Positions 1 to 5,950 of a stretch of DNA of 5,950 bases are shown one piece after another. The stretch is from Methylococcaceae bacterium (GTDB taxonomy: Bacteria > Pseudomonadota > Gammaproteobacteria > Methylococcales > Methylomonadaceae): positions 1 to 5,950 of the forward strand of contig JABFST010000269.1 in NCBI GenBank assembly GCA_013140465.1, given 5' to 3'. Below the pieces are notes generated by a model. The model was given only the letters and a program-made list of their open reading frames with translations. It made no database searches and was not told the DNA's origin. Numbering within the stretch: position 1 is the first letter of the stretch; every line of letters starts with the position of its first letter. The translations under genes and the position numbers were made by a program.

Positions 1-429
1 TTCCAATTCGCGGTGCAACGGGATTTCGCCAGACACAATGCGGCTGGCCGAAACCGATGTGCCGTAGTTGTCGATGGCGGACTTGGCACTTGCAGACACT
101 TCAGGATGCCCCGACAAGCCGAAGTAGTTGTAACCCGAATAATTGATGTAATCTTTGCCTTCAATATGGGTGATATGGTCGCTGACCCCGGTATGCACGC
201 TGAAATAAGGGTTGTCGGTTGCCAGCACCTTAAAGGTTTCCATTTGTTCCATCAACATGCGGTAGCCTGGAAACTTGTCGGGGCGATAATATTCTTCGGG
301 TATTTCACCTTCTGCTGGCGTGGCCTCTTGCGGCTGGCCTTCCTCTTGTTTGCGTGCCAATAACTGTTTAAGCAGCAAACGTTTCTTTTCTTCGGTCATA
401 GTCGCCAAGGCGGCATTTGGGTTTGACAT
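1..429 (-). CDS. PLP-dependent alpha-oxoamine synthase (AONS/KBL/SPT-like), N-terminal part; 3' end outside window
   Basis: Only the first 143 residues are in the window; the frame is open to base 1. Residues 91-143 match the start of the alpha-oxoamine synthase fold: GKDYINYSGYNYFGLSGHP (91-109), corresponding to the NYLGL-hP segment of glycine C-acetyltransferase and BioF, then YGTSVSASRIVSGEIPLHRELE (122-143), corresponding to the glycine-rich SR-x-x-x-G-x-x-x-x-H-x-x-LE segment. The PLP-binding lysine lies beyond the window. Family members condense an acyl thioester with an amino acid, losing CO2, to give an alpha-amino ketone. The NYFGL segment sits about 50 residues later than in E. coli-type enzymes; the extra N-terminus contains a basic helix (residues 12-28) resembling PKS/NRPS docking segments. 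The start at 429 is chosen because a GAGG ribosome site lies 8-9 bases upstream; ATG at 399 (Met11) is a weaker alternative. Its position directly after a PKS without a thioesterase suggests it releases and aminates the PKS chain. A CoA-dependent BioF/KBL role is less likely given the context. The exact substrate is unknown. Confidence 0.9.
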   Translation of the reverse strand, partial: MSNPNAALATMTEEKKRLLLKQLLARKQEEGQPQEATPAEGEIPEEYYRPDKFPGYRMLMEQMETFKVLATDNPYFSVHTGVSDHITHIEGKDYINYSGYNYFGLSGHPEVSASAKSAIDNYGTSVSASRIVSGEIPLHRELE

Positions 430-430
430 G

Positions 431-3400
431 TTATTTTTCCTCTTCTAACAATATTTGGTTTAACAGGCTATCAATTTCCTCTAAGGACATACGGTCTACC
501 AAGGATGCCTCGTCTTGCTCTGGGGCTGCGCTAGCCTCGTTAGCGGCAGACAGCACGGTCCGCTCTAACAACACTTCCGCCAACTGGGCTAGGTTTTGCC
601 CGCGCATCAGCTCTAAGGTGGACATCCTGACCCCAAATGCTTGGTGTATCGTGGCCTGTAATTCGGCTGAAATCAGTGAATCTACGCCCATTTGTGCCAA
701 GGATTGTTGCAGATCGACTTTGCTGACAGGCATTCTGAGGGTTTTGGCGACTTGCTCGGCAAAGGCTTGGGCCATTGCCGCCGCTTGCTCGGCTTCGGGC
801 AGTTCGCTAATGGCTAGGCACAATGTGGTCATCGCGGATTGTTGTTTGCCCTTGTCCGCCATCAGTTTGGCAAATCGGGGCGAATTGCCGCCCGTCGGCT
901 CAAACGCTTGCCAACGCCCCCAATCGCAATCCATCAAGCCGTATTGGGCTTCGTTGCTGTCTTTTAACAGCAGCCACGCTTCTAGGGCTTGCCCTACGGT
1001 CAGCGCATTCATGCCCATCAGTTGCAAATGGGTTTGCACTTCGGCACTCTCTACTGCCATGCCTGTTTTGATCGCGCCCCAATTGATCGATGTCGCGGGC
1101 AAGCCCAAGGCGTTACGGTGGTGAGCCAAAGCATCCAAAAAGGTGTTGGCTGCCACATAATTGGCTTGGCGGGCGTTGCCTATCAAGGCCGAAACCGAGG
1201 AGAACAGCATGAAAAAATCTAAGGCATGGTGTTGGGTATGCTGGTGCAAATACCAAGCACCTAAGGCTTTGGCACCAAACACTTTCGCCATACGCGCCGC
1301 GTCCAAATCGGCTATCGGTGCATCATCCAACACCGCAGCGGCATGAAACACGCCTTTAAGCGGTGGCATTTGTGCCTCTATGCGTGTCAGCAACGCCACG
1401 ACTTGGGCTTCGTCGGCAATGTCGGCAGCCGCAGCCAGCACTTGCACGCCTTGTTTTTCGAGGCTGGCAACCGCCGCTTGGGCTTGGGCATCCGCCGCAC
1501 CGCGACGACCCACCAACACCAAATGTTTAACGCCTTGTTTGGCTAGCCAGTGCGCGGCTTCTAAGCCAAAACCACCAAATCCGCCGGTAATCAGATAACT
1601 GCCATCAGCGGTAAACGCGGTCGGTTGGCGGGGTTCTAGCACCAAGGTGATGCCGCGTTTATCACCTAGCGACAATACGGGAGTTGCGCCACTGGGTGTG
1701 CCGACATGACCGGACAAGGCCAATAAGGCTTCGGTAGGTGAAAACACGGTCGCCAAGGTCAGCCATTGTTGGCGGACTATCAACAACTGGCCTAATTCCA
1801 ACAACAGTTGCCCAAATAAAGCCGGACTGGTAAAGGCCAAGGACAAGGGGTTGACCACTGAACTGCTGCACAAGCCATAGACAGGCAAGTCATAAACAGG
1901 GGCATCCGCCAAGATGATCTCATGCGTATTGACTGCCAAGGCTTGGGCTAACAGCTGTTGGTTTTCGGCATCCACGCCGTGTAACCAAACGCGGATAGGC
2001 GTAACCTTGGCGATGGCTGCCAAGCGTTCGGCAAAGCCGTCTAGGCTGGCATCCAGCACGGGTGCGCCGTTTAAGGCCAAAGCGTGGGAGCTGTCAGCCG
2101 CATAAAAATAGGGCTGCAAACCTAAGCTGCTGGCAACAAAATAAGCCGCCATTGCCCGGCTACCCATGTGCGCATCGATTAACACGGCTTCGTTGGCAGC
2201 CACTCTGGCTAGCGTGTGCAAAGCGTAATAAGCGGGTATTAAGGTGGTTGCCAAGGCCGCCATGTCGGCTTTTGCCAAACCGCGTAACGGTGCGGCAGAA
2301 AACACGCGCTCACTGGGGCAGACCACACTGGAGGCGGGCGTGCCTTCTACCGCGACCAGCACGGCATCGCCCACTTGCCAATGGCTAACGCCCGCACCTA
2401 TGGCACTGATAACGCCGACGGCAAAATAGCCTTGTACGGTATCGTCCTGATCGGCTAGGGCGAGATTAACGCCTGTCAAGTTGACGGTTTCAACCGCGAC
2501 CGCCACTTCACCCAGCTTGGGTACAGCTAAGGGCGCACTAGCAAATGCCGGCAGCCCTTGCCACACCAATTGTACGGCGGGGACTTCTGTGCCATTGACA
2601 GTTTGCGGCAGTAATTCCACAGGTGCGACCGGCAAGCGTTCCAAACGGTGTACATAGCGGTTTGCGCCGCGCAGGGCAAGGTCGTCTTCGGCATCGTTTG
2701 CGCGAATTTCTTGGCTTAAGGCGGTTACGCTGGGCAACACATCGCGGCTGTCCAAATCTATATGGGTGCAACGCATAGCAGGGTATTCGTTAAGGGCTAC
2801 ACGCGCCAAGCCGATTAGCGGGGTTTGTGCCAACGCGCCCACCATGTCATCTGGCAATACGCTTTGCGCCCCTGATGTCACCATATATAAGCGTGGTGCT
2901 TGGCTGGTAAACACTTCACCCAGCATTTGGATAATTTGCAAGGCCACACTGGCTTGGGTGTTGCCTACCGGATCGGCGGACTGGTTGCGGGCATCTAAGC
3001 CCCATAAATACACGATGCCTAGGCACTGGCTGTCTTTGGCTTTGTGCAAAACGTTGTACAAATGCGCCCGTTCGCTGTCATTCAGCAATTGCACGCCATT
3101 GGCTTCTTGTTCGTAAGCTTGGTCTACGGGGATGACCAACACGGAGTTGTTGTCGGCCTTTAATTGTGCGCATAAGGTTTCACCCACTACGCCGCCATCG
3201 CTGAACACCAACCAAGAACCGGATTTTGCGGTATGGGCGGGCAAGGCTTGTGGCAACCATTGCCATGAATATGCCCAGTGTTGCAGTTGTTCTTGTACGC
3301 TGGCTTTTTGCACCGCCAATGCGCGGCAATGCAAGCCTTCAACTTCTACTAATAAAGTGCCATCAGCATCAAACAGGCTTAAGTTGCCGACGATGCCTTG

Positions 3401-5950
3401 CTGGTTGGCACGCGTGATATTGCCGTGGCACCAAAACGACGCCCCGGGTTTTTGGTGATAGGCGATACGTTTGATGGCTATCGGCATATAGAACTTGTCG
3501 CTTTGTTCTAAGGCGACAATTAAAGATTGGAAGCACGCATCCAATAAGCTGGGGTGCAAATGGTATTGGCTGTTGTCTTGTTGCAGGTCTGGGTGCAGTT
3601 CGATGTGCGCCAACACTTCACCCGCGCCTCTGCGCAATTGTTGTATGCCTTGGAAGTACGGGCCGTAAGACAAGCCGCGTTGCGCCAAATCACTATAAAG
3701 CCCTTCAACATCGACATATTCCAGACATTGTTCGGCTATATCTTTTAGGCTATGGGGTTTGGCATTGGTATCCGAGGCATCGGTGACTATCGCCGAGGCG
3801 TGCAACTGCCAATGTAGGGGCTGGTCAAAATCACGGCTAAAGAAATTGAATTCGCCGTTGTTGGCATCAAGGCTGACATGGATGACAGGCTCATTGCCAC
3901 CCGCATCTAACACCAAAGCTTGGTTAAACGCCAATTGCCCCAAAGTGCAACGGGCATCGCCCGTGAGTTGGTGGCGAGCCGCCAGACAGGCTTCTATATA
4001 AGCGGCACCCGGCATGACCACTAGGCCATCCACTTGGTGATCTTGCAAATACGGCAACAATTGGCGGTTTACGGCACTTTGCCAAGTTGGGCGTGGATCG
4101 GGCAAGCGTTTGTCCAGCAACGGATGGATAGGATCTGCCACGCGGTCATTGCTGGATTCTTCGCTTTCGCTCCAATAGCGTTCACGTTGCCAAGGATAGC
4201 TAGGCAGTTTGACATAGTGCGCATCGGTAGCGGTCAATAACGCCCAATCGATATGGCATCCCGCCACATATAATTCAGCCAATGCCAATGCTAAAGTAGC
4301 GCGTTCGGGTTTGTCTTTGCGCAAAGAGGCTATGCTTAGTGGGGTAATGCCTTGCACGCGGCAGCATTCTTTAATCGCGGTAGATAATACCGGATGTGGG
4401 CCGACTTCTAGGAAGACCCGATGCCCGTCAGCCAACAAGCTCGCCATTGCCTTGGCAAAATACACGGGTTCACGGATGTTGTTGCACCAGTATTCGGCAT
4501 CATAAAGGACTTCAGTGACCAATTCGCCAGTAATCGTGGAATACAGCGGCACTTTAGGCAGTTTGGGTTGCAATCCGGCTAACACTTCGCGCACTTCGGG
4601 CTTAAGCGGTTCCATAAAGGGGCTGTGGTAAGCCACTTCTACTTGCAAAAAGCGGTTAAACTCGCCTTGTTCGGTCAAATAAGCGGCTATCGCTTCCAAG
4701 CTAGTGGCTTCGCCAGCCAAAGTAATGGACGTGGGGCTGTTGATAGCGGCTATGGATACTTCGCCATTGGTCAATGCGATCAAATCTTCGCAGTAGTCTT
4801 GGCTCACACCGACCGCCAACATTTTGCCCAAACCAGCGGCTTTTTTCTGGATACGGCTGCGTTGGTAGCTGACCAGCATCGCCTCTTCCAAACTCAGCAC
4901 GCCCGCTGCATACGCGGCACTGACTTCGCCGACGCTGTGCCCGACTATCGCGGCTGGTTCTATGCCTTGTGCTTGCCACAAGGCGGTTAGGCCCACTTGA
5001 ATCAGAAAATTGGCAGGTTGGGCTACCGTGGTGTCGGCAATAGTCGAGTCTTGCTCATCCGCCAGCATGGCCTCCAAAATAGACCAGCCCGCCAAGCGGC
5101 GGAAAATTTGGTCACAAGCTTCTACAGCGGCTTTGTATACAGGTTCGTGTTGGTACAGCTCACGTCCCATAGCCCACCATTGCGGGCCCATGCCGGTATA
5201 GACAAACACGGGGTTTTGTTCGCTTTCACCTGTGGTTTTAGCCACTGCCAAACCGGGTGCGGTGCCTTGTGCCACAAAGCTTTCCAGCTGTCCGCGCAAG
5301 CCGGCCCATGTGTTGCCTGTTGCCGCCAAGCGGTAATTATGATGGCCCCGACGGCAAGCGGCGGAATAGCATAAGTCAGTCACAGATGGCACGGCATCAT
5401 CGTTAAACCGTTGCAACCATGCGCTGGCTAAATCAGCCAGAGCTTGTTCACTACGCGCCGACAACGGCAAGACATGGTGTTTATCGGTAGCGTCTGCGAC
5501 ATGCGCAGACATATCTGTTGCCGCCACGGGTACATTTGCCAATATGGCATGGGCATTAGTGCCGCCATAGCCGAATGAATTGACACCTGCATAGACTTCA
5601 TCGACACCAGGGGCTAGGGCTTCCAAATGTCTAGGCAAACGCAAGCCGAGTTCGGCAAACGGGATGTTGGGATTGGGCGTTTCTAAATTTGCTTGCGGCG
5701 GAATTTGGCGATGCGCCAAACACAAAGCCGTTTTAATGACACCTGCGACACCTGCCGCTGCTTCTAAATGTCCTATAGTGGCTTTGGCAGAACCGAGCAG
5801 ACAAGCGGCTTTTTGTGGGTCGCGTGGCCCTAGCGCGGCACTGAGGGCGTTGGCTTCTAGCGGGTCGCCGACGGGTGTGCCTGTTCCATGTGCTTCAAAA
5901 TAATAAATGGATTGGGTATCTACGGCATATTGTGCGCAGACTTGTTGGAT
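431..5950 (-). CDS. Type I polyketide synthase, reducing module KS-AT-DH-ER(degenerate)-KR-ACP, 5' end outside window
   Basis: This is a multidomain cytosolic megasynthase that extends an acyl chain by decarboxylative condensation and processes the beta-carbon. The reading frame is open from the window edge (codon 1 is ATC at 5950-5948), so the true start lies upstream; the in-frame TTG at 5725 is inside the ketosynthase and is not a start. The 1839 visible residues hold, in order: KS C-terminal part (1-140), KS-AT linker, AT (about 246-535), post-AT linker with LPSYPWQRERYW (582-593), DH (about 609-880), structural KR half (about 890-1105), ER-like domain (about 1117-1440), catalytic KR (about 1446-1635), ACP (about 1723-1797) and an acidic tail ending at TAA 433-431. 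No methyltransferase, thioesterase or terminal reductase is present. AT, DH, KR and ACP keep their catalytic residues; the ER does not. The domain order is that of a highly reducing module. Whether it is iterative, or preceded by further modules in the same protein, cannot be seen. The next gene starts one base later, so the two are surely co-transcribed. Confidence 0.97.
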   Translation of the reverse strand: MQQVCAQYAVDTQSIYYFEAHGTGTPVGDPLEANALSAALGPRDPQKAACLLGSAKATIGHLEAAAGVAGVIKTALCLAHRQIPPQANLETPNPNIPFAELGLRLPRHLEALAPGVDEVYAGVNSFGYGGTNAHAILANVPVAATDMSAHVADATDKHHVLPLSARSEQALADLASAWLQRFNDDAVPSVTDLCYSAACRRGHHNYRLAATGNTWAGLRGQLESFVAQGTAPGLAVAKTTGESEQNPVFVYTGMGPQWWAMGRELYQHEPVYKAAVEACDQIFRRLAGWSILEAMLADEQDSTIADTTVAQPANFLIQVGLTALWQAQGIEPAAIVGHSVGEVSAAYAAGVLSLEEAMLVSYQRSRIQKKAAGLGKMLAVGVSQDYCEDLIALTNGEVSIAAINSPTSITLAGEATSLEAIAAYLTEQGEFNRFLQVEVAYHSPFMEPLKPEVREVLAGLQPKLPKVPLYSTITGELVTEVLYDAEYWCNNIREPVYFAKAMASLLADGHRVFLEVGPHPVLSTAIKECCRVQGITPLSIASLRKDKPERATLALALAELYVAGCHIDWALLTATDAHYVKLPSYPWQRERYWSESEESSNDRVADPIHPLLDKRLPDPRPTWQSAVNRQLLPYLQDHQVDGLVVMPGAAYIEACLAARHQLTGDARCTLGQLAFNQALVLDAGGNEPVIHVSLDANNGEFNFFSRDFDQPLHWQLHASAIVTDASDTNAKPHSLKDIAEQCLEYVDVEGLYSDLAQRGLSYGPYFQGIQQLRRGAGEVLAHIELHPDLQQDNSQYHLHPSLLDACFQSLIVALEQSDKFYMPIAIKRIAYHQKPGASFWCHGNITRANQQGIVGNLSLFDADGTLLVEVEGLHCRALAVQKASVQEQLQHWAYSWQWLPQALPAHTAKSGSWLVFSDGGVVGETLCAQLKADNNSVLVIPVDQAYEQEANGVQLLNDSERAHLYNVLHKAKDSQCLGIVYLWGLDARNQSADPVGNTQASVALQIIQMLGEVFTSQAPRLYMVTSGAQSVLPDDMVGALAQTPLIGLARVALNEYPAMRCTHIDLDSRDVLPSVTALSQEIRANDAEDDLALRGANRYVHRLERLPVAPVELLPQTVNGTEVPAVQLVWQGLPAFASAPLAVPKLGEVAVAVETVNLTGVNLALADQDDTVQGYFAVGVISAIGAGVSHWQVGDAVLVAVEGTPASSVVCPSERVFSAAPLRGLAKADMAALATTLIPAYYALHTLARVAANEAVLIDAHMGSRAMAAYFVASSLGLQPYFYAADSSHALALNGAPVLDASLDGFAERLAAIAKVTPIRVWLHGVDAENQQLLAQALAVNTHEIILADAPVYDLPVYGLCSSSVVNPLSLAFTSPALFGQLLLELGQLLIVRQQWLTLATVFSPTEALLALSGHVGTPSGATPVLSLGDKRGITLVLEPRQPTAFTADGSYLITGGFGGFGLEAAHWLAKQGVKHLVLVGRRGAADAQAQAAVASLEKQGVQVLAAAADIADEAQVVALLTRIEAQMPPLKGVFHAAAVLDDAPIADLDAARMAKVFGAKALGAWYLHQHTQHHALDFFMLFSSVSALIGNARQANYVAANTFLDALAHHRNALGLPATSINWGAIKTGMAVESAEVQTHLQLMGMNALTVGQALEAWLLLKDSNEAQYGLMDCDWGRWQAFEPTGGNSPRFAKLMADKGKQQSAMTTLCLAISELPEAEQAAAMAQAFAEQVAKTLRMPVSKVDLQQSLAQMGVDSLISAELQATIHQAFGVRMSTLELMRGQNLAQLAEVLLERTVLSAANEASAAPEQDEASLVDRMSLEEIDSLLNQILLEEEK
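434..559 (-). other. PKS C-terminal acidic tail, possible docking segment
   Basis: The last 42 residues after the ACP comprise an Ala/Glu/Asp-rich linker and a predicted amphipathic helix, MSLEEIDSLLNQILLEEEK, at the very end. From Asn-Glu after the ACP to the stop it holds 11 acidic and 2 basic residues. Such LSxEEIDxLLxxLL tails are common at the C-termini of PKS and NRPS subunits that hand their chain to another protein. Docking to the oxoamine synthase is inferred. Confidence 0.55.
438..444 (-). promoter_or_regulatory. Shine-Dalgarno site of the oxoamine synthase gene, inside the PKS 3' end
   Basis: On the minus strand the bases read AAGAGGA, ending 8 bases before the ATG at 429-427. They lie within the last Glu codons of the PKS, and the PKS stop TAA (433-431) falls between the site and the start. 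This supports ATG 429 over the internal ATG at 399 and implies translational coupling of the two proteins. Confidence 0.7.
560..784 (-). other. PKS domain: acyl carrier protein
   Basis: One carrier domain is present with the phosphopantetheine attachment site MGVDSLISAEL; the modified serine is Ser1758 (codon 679-677). It follows the KR after a linker of about 90 residues and is the last catalytic unit of the protein. There is no thioesterase after it. Confidence 0.93.
1046..1615 (-). other. PKS domain: ketoreductase catalytic half, B-type, intact
   Basis: The short-chain dehydrogenase NADPH motif is TGGFGGFG (residues 1455-1462). The catalytic set is complete: Ser1585 in FFMLFSSVSALIG, Tyr1598 and Asn1602 in ANYVAANTF, and a lysine in KVFGAKALGA. 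The HAAAVLDD segment carries the LDD fingerprint (1541-1543; bases 1330-1322) of B-type ketoreductases, which give the D-configured (often 3R) hydroxyl that a following dehydratase usually turns into a trans double bond. Confidence 0.92.
1631..2602 (-). other. PKS domain: enoylreductase-like, degenerate and probably inactive
   Basis: The medium-chain reductase fold is recognisable from VGVISAIGAGVSHWQVGD (residues 1178-1195) and IPAYYALHTLARV (1238-1250), and from its position inside the split KR. The NADPH-binding motif, normally close to HAAAGGVGMAA, reads DAHMGSRAMAA (1259-1269; bases 2176-2144), keeping one glycine of the GGVG run. The LNFRD-type motif is replaced by NLTGVN (1157-1162), and the LNSL-type segment after the nucleotide-binding region is also not recognisable. 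Length is about normal and the frame is continuous, so this is sequence decay rather than a deletion or frameshift. Confidence 0.8.
2636..3283 (-). other. PKS domain: structural (non-catalytic) half of the ketoreductase
   Basis: This stretch of about 215 residues between DH and ER begins WAYSWQWLP and includes a truncated Rossmann-like pattern (SWLVFSDGG, then LGIVYLWGLDA and PRLYMVTSGAQ, ending near GLARVALNEYP and THIDLD). This is the usual layout of the KR structural subdomain, which is split from the catalytic half by an inserted ER. It has no methyltransferase SAM-binding motif, so no C-methylation domain is proposed. Confidence 0.8.
3311..4126 (-). other. PKS domain: dehydratase, catalytic residues intact
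   Basis: The double-hotdog dehydratase begins with HPLLD. Catalytic His638 sits in HQVDGLVVMP, matching HxxxGxxxxP, and is followed by PGAAY. The second half has the LSYGPYFQGI segment (760-769) and the catalytic Asp804 in HPSLLDACFQ, matching the DxxxQ/H motif. All the usual determinants of an active dehydratase are present. Confidence 0.92.
4346..5215 (-). other. PKS domain: acyltransferase, predicted malonyl-CoA specific
   Basis: The domain opens with a GMGPQWWAMGREL variant of the usual GQGSQW segment. The nucleophile motif is GHSVGE with Ser339. Arg364 in the YQRSR segment is the expected carboxylate-binding residue. The specificity and catalytic-His motif reads VAYHS (439-443, His442), closer to the malonyl HAFH type than to the methylmalonyl YASH type, and Val after the nucleophile serine also fits malonyl. 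The assignment to malonyl-CoA is inferred from these motifs. Confidence 0.9.
5531..5950 (-). other. PKS domain: ketosynthase (C-terminal part)
   Basis: Both catalytic histidine motifs of a decarboxylating ketosynthase are visible: EAHGTGTPVGDP (residues 19-30, His21) and SAKATIGHLEAAAG (54-67, His61), followed by the C-terminal NSFGYGGTNAHAIL signature (124-137). The active-site cysteine motif lies upstream of the window, so it cannot be checked whether the condensing Cys is present. Confidence 0.95.

Noticed and set aside
13..363. A 116-codon plus-strand open frame near the left edge
   Set aside because: It is antisense to the oxoamine synthase gene, whose minus-strand frame matches a known family, so it is a shadow frame.
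417..1124. A 235-codon open frame on the plus strand opposite the PKS C-terminus
   Set aside because: It lies wholly antisense to the KR-ACP coding region, its translation is Ser/Ala/Cys-rich low-information sequence with no recognisable domain, and no ribosome site favours it.
2144..2176. A frameshift or assembly error as the cause of the broken ER motif
   Set aside because: The variant motif aligns residue for residue with the canonical one and ER sequence is in frame on both sides, so no insertion or deletion is needed. Only substitutions explain it.
1740..2260. Recurring GCCAAGG/CCTTGGC-like words as possible uptake or repeat elements
   Set aside because: They occur within coding sequence at irregular spacing and are explained by Leu-Ala and Ala-Lys codon preference; no longer shared flank was seen.
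2636..3283. A methyltransferase domain between DH and ER
   Set aside because: The segment is only about 215 residues, lacks a SAM-binding glycine motif, and fits the KR structural half expected before an inserted ER.
4625..5374. Two adjacent plus-strand open frames of about 120 codons each opposite the AT domain
   Set aside because: The opposite strand encodes an AT with all catalytic motifs; the plus-strand translations show no family features.
5723..5725. TTG as the PKS start codon
   Set aside because: The same frame continues upstream to the window edge and encodes the ketosynthase motifs with His21 and His61, so TTG is an internal Leu codon.

Overview
The window is almost entirely coding on the minus strand and holds two tightly coupled genes of a natural-product (polyketide) cluster, both cut by the window edges. 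The base composition is roughly balanced by eye. The gene layout is compact with Shine-Dalgarno spacing, which indicates a bacterium. The protein style (GMGPQWW-type AT, discrete PLP enzyme after the PKS) fits a proteobacterium, probably gamma, but the sequence does not fix the taxon. No cyanobacterial HIP1 octamers were noticed.

Reading in the direction of transcription (5950 down to 1), the first gene is a large type I polyketide synthase that is open at its 5' end. The window begins inside its ketosynthase, after the active-site cysteine. It then runs through acyltransferase, dehydratase, the structural half of a ketoreductase, an enoylreductase-like domain, the catalytic ketoreductase and an acyl carrier protein, and ends with an acidic 40-residue tail and TAA at 433-431. 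There is no thioesterase or reductase release domain. AT, DH, KR and ACP all keep their catalytic residues. The enoylreductase fold has lost its NADPH-binding glycine motif and looks inactive.

One base after the PKS stop, a second gene starts at 429 and runs off the window at 1. Its 143 visible residues are the N-terminal part of a PLP-dependent alpha-oxoamine synthase (AOS; the family of 8-amino-7-oxononanoate synthase, glycine C-acetyltransferase and serine palmitoyltransferase). It carries an extra basic helical N-terminal segment absent from the housekeeping enzymes.

The most likely working model is inferred. The PKS builds a chain on its ACP. With no thioesterase present, the AOS takes the chain directly from the ACP by decarboxylative condensation with an amino acid, giving an alpha-amino ketone. 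This chemistry is known from PigH in prodigiosin, Fum8p in fumonisin and SxtA in saxitoxin biosynthesis. The degenerate enoylreductase suggests either an unsaturated chain or help from a separate enoylreductase. There is no intergenic stretch longer than one base inside the window, and no RNA gene, mobile element, CRISPR array, promoter or terminator was found.
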